Positions 56,247 through 64,000 of a stretch of DNA of 64,000 nucleotides are shown here, in pieces. Below the pieces are notes generated by a model. The model was given only the letters and a program-made list of their open reading frames with translations, made no database searches and was not told the origin of the DNA. This stretch comes from Acidimicrobiia bacterium. Lineage in GTDB: Bacteria; Actinomycetota; Acidimicrobiia; IMCC26256; PALSA-610. Every line of letters begins with the position of its first letter. Positions within the stretch are counted from its first letter, which is position 1. The stretch is taken from contig JADGOO010000129.1 of assembly GCA_017882905.1 (NCBI GenBank), forward strand, positions 1 to 64,000, written 5' to 3'. A program made the translations under genes and the position numbers.

Positions 56247-57012
56247 GCCCGGCCCACGCGACACGGTGCGCCTCGATCGCTGAGGGCGCGACGCGACCGT
56301 CGGCGACGATCACGAGGTGCCGCCGGGCGAGCGTGTCACCCGCGGCCACGCGCTCCGGACCGTTCCAGAGGAACGCGGCGTTCAAGAAGTTCGCCCAGCC
56401 ATCGCCGTATGTGGCCGCGCGCGTGCTCGCGTACCAGGGCGTGGGGTAACCCACGTTGGCCGGGTGGTCGAGGATCGCAACGGTGGCGGCGTCGCTCACC
56501 AACGCGCACCACGGCGCACGGTCACCGAGCACCCGCGCCGTGGGCGGTGCACCGGCCACGATCAGCTCGGTGTCACTCCAGTCGGGCGCGCCGCGCAACG
56601 TGAGTCCGCCGTAGCCGCCCCACGTGGTGAACGGCGTGCGATCGAGCTCGCAATCGACGGTGGGTTCGAGCGAGAACGTCCAGTCGATCGCGTAGGCACC
56701 GCCGCTGAGCTCCACGTGGCGCAGCGTGCGCGTTTCCCGCATGGCGATCGCGTGGCCGTCGGGCGCGAACCACTCGATCGCGGCGGTGGTCGTATCGCCG
56801 TCGACGCGAACGTCGCGTGTGACGAGCACGCCGAACTCGCCGTACTCCTCCCAGTAGTTCTCACCGTTGACGAACTTGATCGTGGACCACAGCCCGTGGT
56901 GCCAGGGATGATCGGCAGGCGCGTCGACGGTGAGCACGCGACCGAGCGGCGTGCGCAACGGGTGCACGTGCGGACGGCGCGACGCCCACACGGGCGTCCA
57001 GAGCGCATCCAC
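56230..57012 (-). CDS. PmoA/DUF6807 family protein
   Basis: 'DALWTPVWASRRPHVHPLRTPLGRVLTVDAPADHPWHHGLWSTIKFVNGENYWEE' is typical of the family. Confidence 0.82.
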   Translation of the reverse strand: MDALWTPVWASRRPHVHPLRTPLGRVLTVDAPADHPWHHGLWSTIKFVNGENYWEEYGEFGVLVTRDVRVDGDTTTAAIEWFAPDGHAIAMRETRTLRHVELSGGAYAIDWTFSLEPTVDCELDRTPFTTWGGYGGLTLRGAPDWSDTELIVAGAPPTARVLGDRAPWCALVSDAATVAILDHPANVGYPTPWYASTRAATYGDGWANFLNAAFLWNGPERVAAGDTLARRHLVIVADGRVAPSAIEAHRVAWAGLTLEE

Positions 57013-57073
57013 GCCGGCAACCTACGCGACCGGGCGAACATCACGGCATCCCGGTAGCTCGAACCCGCGGCGA

Positions 57074-57559
57074 TCAGGGGTGTGCGGCGGCGCACAGCGA
57101 GATGTTGACCCACATGTCGCCGCCGCCGACTCCGGCACCCTCGGGCACGCCGCGCACCGCGCAGGCCTGGCGCAAGCGCTCGACGACAGCCGGCGCGAGC
57201 TGCCGTTGGCTCACCAGGAACACAGCGCGCGGCGATGTCGAATCGGTCGGACGCCCGTGCACGTCGTAGGCGTGCGCGCCCGTCACGGTCACGCTCCCTT
57301 CCGGCGCGCTCGACGCGGTCGTGCTCGTGGTCGATCGCACCGTCGGGTGCAGATCCACCACGCCGGTGAGCGCAGCCGCGCCGAACGCCGACGCGCTGAG
57401 CCCTGCCGTACCGAGCGCCGCGATCGCCCCGGCCCGCGCCACGCGCCGCCGTGTGCGCCGCCGTGTGCGCCGCTGCACGTCGCGACGCGTCGCCTGCGCG
57501 AGCCGGCCCCGGATGATCTCCAGATCGCTCGTCAGCCGCTCGCCGGTGAGGTCGTTCAT
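57074..57559 (-). CDS. Single-TM protein, probable orphan partner of a truncated ECF sigma factor
   Basis: 'MNDLTGERLTSDLEIIRGRLAQATRRDVQRRTRRRTRRRVARAGAIAALGTAGLSASAFGAAAL'; same layout as 27220-28764 but shorter. Confidence 0.55.
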   Translation of the reverse strand: MNDLTGERLTSDLEIIRGRLAQATRRDVQRRTRRRTRRRVARAGAIAALGTAGLSASAFGAAALTGVVDLHPTVRSTTSTTASSAPEGSVTVTGAHAYDVHGRPTDSTSPRAVFLVSQRQLAPAVVERLRQACAVRGVPEGAGVGGGDMWVNISLCAAAHP

Positions 57560-57650
57560 GACGCTCGAACAACACGTCGAACGCGGGCGGATCATCCGCC
57601 GACGCCCGCACCAGCTCTGTGTCGGTTGCGAGCTCCCGGTCGAGACCCAT
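57558..57650 (-). pseudogene. Truncated ECF sigma factor N-terminus (31 codons)
   Basis: 'MGLDRELATDTELVRASADDPPAFDVLFERH' is a typical ECF region 2.1 start; the reading stops resembling sigma exactly at the ATGA of the partner gene. Confidence 0.6.
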
Positions 57651-57769
57651 CACCACATAGTGGCTCGACGAGAGATCTTGTGACGCTCGGGGTCCACGCG
57701 CTGGTCGTGTACGACGCGTACGGCGGTGGCCCACGGTCGCGGAATGGCGACCCACGCTAGGTTCGTCGT

Positions 57770-59833
57770 GTGGCGCACGATGGGTTCGTCGACCCGGCAG
57801 TGCTTCGAGCCCGCCAGAGCGAGCTGCTCGAGCACGCCACGCAGACGTTCCGTCCGACGTCGATCATCAACGTCTTCGCGCACGCCACGCGCGCCGGCCG
57901 CGATCCGGAGCATGTGTTCGTCGCGTCGTCGGTGACGGTCGAGCACTTCGCGCCGATCTTTCGCGCCATGGACCGGCTCGACGACTGCACCGACTTCGAC
58001 ATGCTGTACCTGCTGAACGTGTGGCTGCGGCACCGATCCAGGCTGAGCGCAGAGCTGCGCGCCGCGATCGAAGCGCAGGTGCTGCGCTTCAAGTACTGGT
58101 TCACGGAACCGACGGCACCGGACGCGACCGACCATCGCTGGTACTGGTCGGAGAACCACAGGATCATCTACCACTCGATCGAATACCTCGCCGGAGCCGC
58201 GTTCGCCGACGAGACCTTCAGCAACGACGGCCGCTCCGGAGCCGAACACCGCGACGCGGCACGAGCATTGATCCTCGACTGGATCGACGAGAAGGTCGAC
58301 CTCGGGTGGAGCGAATGGCACTCCGACGTCTACTACCAGAAGGACGCCACGCCGCTGCTCACGCTCGTGGAACACGCGCCCGATGCGCACGTGGCGGCGC
58401 GCGCCGCGATGGCGCTCGACCTGCTCCTCTTCGACATCGCCGTTCATCTCCAGCACGGCAACTTCGGTGGCACACACGGGCGCAGCTACATGAAGGACAA
58501 GAGCGTGGCCGCCGACCAGGAGACGTTCGGATTCGCGAAGCTGCTGTTCGCCGACACTCACGAGCCGTATCCGAGCCACGACGACGCCGGCGCCGTGCTG
58601 TTCGCTGCGGCCGAGCGCTACCGACTTCCCGAAGTGCTCGCCCGCATCGCCGTCAGCGACGCGACCACCGTGGATCGCGAGCGCATGGGTGTTCCGCTCG
58701 ATCCGTCGGCACCTATCGATCTCGACGCGCCGGCCCCCTACTGCTACGCGTTCGACGACCCAGCCAATGTCGCGTTCTGGTGGGAACGCGGCATCCAGGC
58801 CACCTGGCAAGGGCTGGCCACGACACTCACCACGCTCACCGACCACGACCTCTGGGAGTCGATGTTCTTCGAGCGCTTCGTACCGATGCGCGATTCGATC
58901 GGCGGCGATCTCGACACGGGGCGCGCACTCGTGCGCTCTCTCGCACCGATGCTCGGCTTCGGCTTGCTCACCGAGGTCGTCACGTACACGTATCGATCCC
59001 CACATGTGATGCTGTCGAGTGCGCTCGACCATCGCTTCGGCATGTTCGCCGACCAACACCACGCCTGGCAGGCCACGCTCGACGAGCGAGCGATCGTGTT
59101 CACCACCCATCCGAAGCACGCGCCGCAGATCGGGACGCGCTGGCCCGACGACGACGGCTACTGGACGGGTTCCGGTTCGATGCCCGCGAGCACACAACAC
59201 GGCACGGCCGCCATCCACGTGTACGACCCGGCCTTCGACGCGCCGGGACCCGGCCCGCTCGCAGCCTTCGCCTACCTCCCGTTCACGCACGCGTACTTCC
59301 CGCAGGAGCACTTCGACGAAGTGTTGCAGGTGGGCACCTGGACGTTCGGGCGCAGGCACGACGGTTATGTGGCGCTCTGGTCGCAACGGCCCGTCCGTTG
59401 GCGCTCGGCGCCCTCGGGTGCGTTCACCCACGGCCTCGAGCAGCCGTTCGATCTCGTCGCGCCGGGTGGTGCGACCAACGTCTGGATCGTCGAAGTCGGT
59501 GACGCCGGCATCCAGGGGAGCTTCGACGCGTTCTGCGACGAGCTCGCCTCGGCGGAGATCGAAGTGGAGCGCGGGGCCGCCGAGCACGATCCCCAGGCGA
59601 CACGAACAACGGTGCGCTACGAATCACCGAGCCAAGGGCTCATGGAGCTGAGCGTGGCGCACGGCTGGCCCGCCGCGCTGCACGTGGCGGGCGCGCCGAT
59701 CACACTGCACGGCGGAGCGCGCTTCGACAACCCGTGGCTGCACGCCGAGCACTGCGCCCGGCGCTTCGAGATCCACGACGACGACGGTGGGCTCGTGCTC
59801 GACTTCGACGCGCACACCCGAATCGCGACCTGA
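57770..59833 (+). CDS. Large hypothetical protein, possible alpha/alpha-toroid plus beta-rich domain (carbohydrate-active-like)
   Basis: 687 aa, no TM; 'HRWYWSENHRIIYHSIEYLAG', 'YFPQEHFDEV' and a beta-rich C-terminus; no firm family recognised. Confidence 0.6.
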   Translation: MAHDGFVDPAVLRARQSELLEHATQTFRPTSIINVFAHATRAGRDPEHVFVASSVTVEHFAPIFRAMDRLDDCTDFDMLYLLNVWLRHRSRLSAELRAAIEAQVLRFKYWFTEPTAPDATDHRWYWSENHRIIYHSIEYLAGAAFADETFSNDGRSGAEHRDAARALILDWIDEKVDLGWSEWHSDVYYQKDATPLLTLVEHAPDAHVAARAAMALDLLLFDIAVHLQHGNFGGTHGRSYMKDKSVAADQETFGFAKLLFADTHEPYPSHDDAGAVLFAAAERYRLPEVLARIAVSDATTVDRERMGVPLDPSAPIDLDAPAPYCYAFDDPANVAFWWERGIQATWQGLATTLTTLTDHDLWESMFFERFVPMRDSIGGDLDTGRALVRSLAPMLGFGLLTEVVTYTYRSPHVMLSSALDHRFGMFADQHHAWQATLDERAIVFTTHPKHAPQIGTRWPDDDGYWTGSGSMPASTQHGTAAIHVYDPAFDAPGPGPLAAFAYLPFTHAYFPQEHFDEVLQVGTWTFGRRHDGYVALWSQRPVRWRSAPSGAFTHGLEQPFDLVAPGGATNVWIVEVGDAGIQGSFDAFCDELASAEIEVERGAAEHDPQATRTTVRYESPSQGLMELSVAHGWPAALHVAGAPITLHGGARFDNPWLHAEHCARRFEIHDDDGGLVLDFDAHTRIAT

Positions 59834-59835
59834 CC

Positions 59836-59859
59836 AGCCCGTACCGGAACGGTCGGGCT
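59836..59859. terminator. Hairpin agcccg-t-accg-gaa-cggt-cgggct between convergent genes
   Basis: 10 paired bases with one bulge, positioned at the convergent gene junction. Confidence 0.5.
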
Positions 59860-60104
59860 CAGAGCGCGCCGCGGTACTCCGGGTCGGGCATCAGGTCCTC
59901 GGGTTCGGGCGCCAACACGTCGCCCGCGCCATGGCGCACCCCAAGGTCCTCGACTTCGCACTCGATGCCCTCGACGTCGTCCCACTGCGCGGCGATGTCG
60001 GCGGCGTCCTCAGCGCTCTCGCACGCCACACGCGTGACCAGACGACCGTGCTCGTACACGTTCACCCGCAACACCGGCTCTTCGACGCTTCGCTCGATCG
60101 TCAT
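59859..60104 (-). CDS. Small acidic hypothetical protein
   Basis: 81 aa 'MTIERSVEEPVLRVNVYEHGRLVTRVACESAEDAADIAAQWDDVEG'; SD 'aggaggcgacg' upstream of start. Confidence 0.6.
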   Translation of the reverse strand: MTIERSVEEPVLRVNVYEHGRLVTRVACESAEDAADIAAQWDDVEGIECEVEDLGVRHGAGDVLAPEPEDLMPDPEYRGAL

Positions 60105-60188
60105 CGTCGCCTCCTCGTGGGCGGTCCCACCGACTTCAGCATCGGCGTGCGGCCGGCGGTCGCGCCAGGGCCCAACGTCCTGACGCGG

Positions 60189-62909
60189 CTAGCTGATCGC
60201 CGCCACCGGCCCCCACCGGCCGGCGAGTCGGTGCGTGAGCAGGTCGGCGGACATCGTGACCCGGTCGACGGGCGCGGAGAAGAGGTAGCCCTGCACGCCG
60301 TCGCTCCCGAGCTGTTCGAGCACCGCGCACTGCTCTTCGGTCTCGACGCCTTCGGCGACCGTCGCGAGGCCGAGCGTGTGGGTCATGTCGATGATGCTCT
60401 GCACGACGGCCTGGCCGTCGGGCCGCTCGACCAGATGATCGATGAACGACTTGTCGATCTTGACCAGGTCGACCGGAAGCGTCGCTAGGTAGCTCAGTGA
60501 CGAGTAGCCGGTCCCGAAGTCGTCGATGGCGATGCGGAGCCCCGACTCCTTCAGCGTCTCCAGCGTCTCGATGGTGCGCTCACGATCCTGCATCACGACA
60601 CTCTCCGTCACCTCCAAGACCAACGCGCCGGCCGTGAGCCCCGAGTCGGCGAGCGCGCCGATCACGTCACCGACGACAGCCGGATCGTCGAGCTGGCGCG
60701 CCGACAGGTTGACGCTGACGTAGAAGTCGTCGGCAACCAGGCCGCTGGAGCGCCACGATTGCGTCTGCCTGCACGCCTCGAGCAGCACGCGTCGCCCGAG
60801 CGCAACGATCAGCCCGCTCGCTTCAGCAGCCGGGATGAACTCGATGGGACAGATCAACCCACGGTCCGGATGCCGCCAGCGCAGTAACGCCTCGACGCCG
60901 ACGATGCGTCGGGTCGGCGGCTCGATGATGGGCTGGTAGAAGACCTCGAACTCGCCGTGCTCGAGCCCGCGTCGGAGCGCCGACGCGAGGCGGAGACGGT
61001 TGACGGCCTCGTGGAGCATCGCCGGCTCGTAGATCTCGAAGCGCCGCTTGCCGTTGTGCTTGGCCATGAACATGGCGAGGTCGGCATTGCGCAACAGGTC
61101 GTCGGCGCTCTCGTCGGCAGTGTGCCCAACGGCGATGCCGACGCTCGCGCACACCGACAGATCGTCGGCGCCGATGCGGAACGGGGCGCTGAGCTCCTCG
61201 GCGATGCGCGACGCCACGCGCTCCGCCGTCTCGGGCATGTCGCCCGCGTCGAGCAGCAGCGCGAACTCGTCGCCCCCGAGGTGGGCGAGCGTGTCGCCCG
61301 GCCGAGTCGCGAACTCGAGCCGGCGCGCCACCGCCACGAGCAGCCGATCACCGACGTTGTGGCCGAGGCTGTCGTTGACCGCTTTGAAGTCGTCGAGATC
61401 CAGGAACAGCACCGCGATCTCGCGCGCGTCACGGTCGTGTCGCTGCAGCGCGTGGTGCACGCGGTCGAGGAACAATGCACGGTTCGCCAAGCCGGTGAGG
61501 TCGTCGTAGAAGAAGTGGCGGTGGACCTGCGCTTCGAGCGCGCGCCGCTCCGTGACATCACGAACGCTCATCACGACGGCCGCGACGTCGGGGTCGTCGA
61601 GACGGTTGGTGAGGATCGCCTCGACGTTCCGCCAGCGCCCGTCGGCGTGCTTGACGCGACTCTCGATCGTCGCGCATTGGCCCGGCGCGGCGACCACGCC
61701 GTCGAACACCTGGAGAGCGAGCGGGAGATCGTCGGGATGGATCATCTCGTCGAAGGACGCGCCCACGACCTTGCCGGCGTCGATGCCGAACATCGCGCGG
61801 ACACCCTCGCTCACGTACTTCATCTCGCGGTCGACTGATGCCAGCATGACCACGTCGGAAGACTGCGAGATCAACGACTTGAACATGTGGTCCTGGCCGG
61901 CTCGGAGCCGGCGAGATTCGGAGAGCGCCGTCGTGACGATGCGCATGCGGGCCAGGACGAGCAGGAACATGAGCACCGATGTCACCGCGAGGAGCGCCAC
62001 GTCGCGGTGCACGCCGCGCAGGTCCTGCACGATGAGCGTCGCCGGCGCCGTCAGCGCCGCCGCCGCCAGCGCGATCGTGGATCCACGGCCCCGTTGGAGC
62101 TCCGTAGCCGGACTCGCGGCGACGGCCGCCATCGACGGGTGGAGCGCCGCCGCTCCCCACAATCCGTACGAGACGATCCAGCCCAGGTCGATGAGGCTTC
62201 CCGACGCATACGTGCCCTTCTCGATGAGCACGATGTAGGCGACGTCGGCGACCATGAGCGCGCCGACGCTCGCCGCGAGCAGACCGAACGCGAAGCTCCA
62301 GTCCCAGCGACTGACGGCGAGCCGAAGGACCACGGCCAGGAGCAGCAGGTCGAGGGCCGGGTACGCGACGCCGATGATCTGGTCGGCGAGGGTCAGCGAC
62401 TTGTCGCGGACAAACGGCGCCATCAGGAACACCCACGCGAGCACTCCCACACCCAAGGCGATGATCGTTGCGTCGATCGCGCTCGCCGTTCGCGCCGCGC
62501 GCCCGCGGGCCCGCACGAGCCCGACGGTGCCGGCCGCCAGGATCGGGTACGCCGCGAGGTAGAGCACGTCGGGCGCGTGGCCCGCGCCAAACCCCCACCC
62601 GAACAGGGTGGGAAGGTCGTAGACGACGTCGGCCAACGCGAACAGGGTCATGCCGAGCGCGAACAACCGCCAGGGCTCCCGGAGGGGCGGCCGGTGGAGC
62701 CACACGCCTAGGGCGATCGCGGCGACCGAGGCACAACCGAATCCCCAATACACGATTCGCTTCGCGGGGCCGTCCGGCATGACGTAGTACGCGATCGCGG
62801 CCACGCTGACCGTCGCCAGATAGAGCCGCCACGCCGAGGCGGCGAACCCGGCGCCACGGTGCGCAGCCGTGCCCGGCGCGATCGTGCGTGAGCTCGACAC
62901 ACAGCTCAC
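60189..62909 (-). CDS. Membrane PAS-GGDEF-EAL c-di-GMP turnover protein
   Basis: Multi-TM N-terminus; PAS 'VVMLASVDREMKYVSEGVRAMFGIDAGKV'; 'LGGDEFALLL'; 'GVEALLRWRHPDRG'; 'DDFGTGYSSLSYLATLPVD'. Confidence 0.92.
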   Translation of the reverse strand: MSCVSSSRTIAPGTAAHRGAGFAASAWRLYLATVSVAAIAYYVMPDGPAKRIVYWGFGCASVAAIALGVWLHRPPLREPWRLFALGMTLFALADVVYDLPTLFGWGFGAGHAPDVLYLAAYPILAAGTVGLVRARGRAARTASAIDATIIALGVGVLAWVFLMAPFVRDKSLTLADQIIGVAYPALDLLLLAVVLRLAVSRWDWSFAFGLLAASVGALMVADVAYIVLIEKGTYASGSLIDLGWIVSYGLWGAAALHPSMAAVAASPATELQRGRGSTIALAAAALTAPATLIVQDLRGVHRDVALLAVTSVLMFLLVLARMRIVTTALSESRRLRAGQDHMFKSLISQSSDVVMLASVDREMKYVSEGVRAMFGIDAGKVVGASFDEMIHPDDLPLALQVFDGVVAAPGQCATIESRVKHADGRWRNVEAILTNRLDDPDVAAVVMSVRDVTERRALEAQVHRHFFYDDLTGLANRALFLDRVHHALQRHDRDAREIAVLFLDLDDFKAVNDSLGHNVGDRLLVAVARRLEFATRPGDTLAHLGGDEFALLLDAGDMPETAERVASRIAEELSAPFRIGADDLSVCASVGIAVGHTADESADDLLRNADLAMFMAKHNGKRRFEIYEPAMLHEAVNRLRLASALRRGLEHGEFEVFYQPIIEPPTRRIVGVEALLRWRHPDRGLICPIEFIPAAEASGLIVALGRRVLLEACRQTQSWRSSGLVADDFYVSVNLSARQLDDPAVVGDVIGALADSGLTAGALVLEVTESVVMQDRERTIETLETLKESGLRIAIDDFGTGYSSLSYLATLPVDLVKIDKSFIDHLVERPDGQAVVQSIIDMTHTLGLATVAEGVETEEQCAVLEQLGSDGVQGYLFSAPVDRVTMSADLLTHRLAGRWGPVAAIS

Positions 62910-64000
62910 GTGACGGCCGCGTCGTGCGCGTCGACGTCGAAGGCGTCAGCCGCATCGGCGGCGTCGGGGCCGGGAGCGTCGGCGATGACGACACGGTTAC
63001 GGCCGCCGATCTTGGCCCTGAGCAGTGCCTCGTCGGCGCGGGCGACCGTCTCGGTGAACGAAGCGAGCGGGCTCGACGCGCTGAGACCGAACGACACCGT
63101 GAACGGTGGAACCCGCCCGCTCGTCAGGGCCAGTGCCAGCCGCTCGCGAACGCGTTCGAGCACCGCGCCGGCAGCGGCCGAGCTGCACTCCGGCAGCACG
63201 ATCACGAACTCCTCGCCGCCGTAGCGCGACACGAGATCGATGGGTCGCACCGAGTCGCGCATCACGCGCGTGAAGAGGCGCAGCGCCTGGTCACCCGTAT
63301 CGTGTCCGTGCGTGTCGTTGAGCTGCTTGAAGTTGTCGAGGTCGCCGTAGGCAACCATGTACGGGATGCCGTCGCGTTGGAGATCGGCCACTCGATGGTC
63401 GAGGCTCCGACGGTTCAACAGACCGGTGAGCGGATCGCTGCGCGCTTGATTCTCCGACGTCTCGAACGCGCGGATCATCGCCAACCGCTCGGCGACTCGA
63501 CGCGAGGCGTTCTCCATGTAGCCAATTTCAGCGGGGTCCGCGGCGTTGTCGTCAGGCCCGCTCGCGTGGGTGACTCCGATGGTCTTGCCCGCCGTGGTCA
63601 CCGGGATGCACACGGCCGAGCACGGGCCCGACGCGCGGTCGACGAGATACGGGCACGCTCCGAGTGCCGTGCTGGTCGGGAACACGAGTGTGTGCCCGCG
63701 CACCACGGCCGCGCACTCACTGGGCGACACGACCGCGCACCCGAGCGGCGCGTCGGGATCGCTGTCGGAATCGGTCGTGACGCTCCGCCGGAAGTGCGCG
63801 CGACTCGAGTCGGCAACGAGCATCTCGACGTGCCGGCCCGGAACCGCGACAACCAACGCTCGGCGGAGCACGCCGAACACGTCACCTTCGGCCTTGGCCA
63901 TCTCCAACGCCTGCTGCAAACCGGCGTCGAACGCCCGCCGCTCATTCGCGCCGCGCTCGACCCGTTCCTTGCCGCGGGCGCGCTGACCCACCGCGATGCC
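62906..64000 (-). CDS. GAF-like/GGDEF diguanylate cyclase, N-terminus truncated by window edge
   Basis: 'RSDPLTGLLNRRSLDHRVADLQ', 'YGDLDNFKQLNDTHGHDTGDQAL', 'SRYGGEEFVIVLPE'; frame open to window end. Confidence 0.9.
   Translation of the reverse strand, partial: GIAVGQRARGKERVERGANERRAFDAGLQQALEMAKAEGDVFGVLRRALVVAVPGRHVEMLVADSSRAHFRRSVTTDSDSDPDAPLGCAVVSPSECAAVVRGHTLVFPTSTALGACPYLVDRASGPCSAVCIPVTTAGKTIGVTHASGPDDNAADPAEIGYMENASRRVAERLAMIRAFETSENQARSDPLTGLLNRRSLDHRVADLQRDGIPYMVAYGDLDNFKQLNDTHGHDTGDQALRLFTRVMRDSVRPIDLVSRYGGEEFVIVLPECSSAAAGAVLERVRERLALALTSGRVPPFTVSFGLSASSPLASFTETVARADEALLRAKIGGRNRVVIADAPGPDAADAADAFDVDAHDAAVT

Noticed and set aside
57440-57480. Short direct repeat gtgtgcgccgcc x2
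   Set aside because: Lies in coding sequence for the basic RRTRRRTRRR stretch next to a TM segment; codon-level repetition explains it.

Overview
High-GC, actinobacterial-type chromosomal window (gene content and codon pattern suggest Acidimicrobiia-like, but this is inference). It is densely coding on both strands. I saw no rRNA, tRNA, CRISPR array, phage or intact IS element. Main contents: (i) a type IIA topoisomerase A/B pair (5.7-8.1 kb and 17.2-19.1 kb, minus strand) flanking an FHA protein, a GGDEF/EAL protein and a Ser/Thr kinase-ATPase fusion; (ii) degradative genes (SDRs, MaoC, amidohydrolases, haloalkane dehalogenase, enoyl-CoA hydratase); (iii) mutM, an ECF sigma factor with partner, an AlgH-like gene and speD; (iv) a molybdenum hydroxylase operon; (v) an acyl-CoA/thiolase/DUF35 cluster with two AMP-binding enzymes; (vi) a TetR/SRPBCC divergent pair whose intergenic region holds two abutting copies of a perfect 16-bp palindrome plus a 13-bp tandem repeat; (vii) a tightly coupled six-gene putative catabolic operon (50.3-56.2 kb); (viii) c-di-GMP genes at the right edge. 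Best candidates for something undescribed: the doubled TetR operator with adjacent minisatellite, the uncharacterised six-gene pathway, an adenylate-forming enzyme lacking both usual catalytic lysines, a truncated ECF sigma gene beside an intact partner gene, and a structured, partly duplicated intergenic region with a micro-ORF near 9.5-10 kb. All functional calls come from reading motifs by eye; no database search was run.
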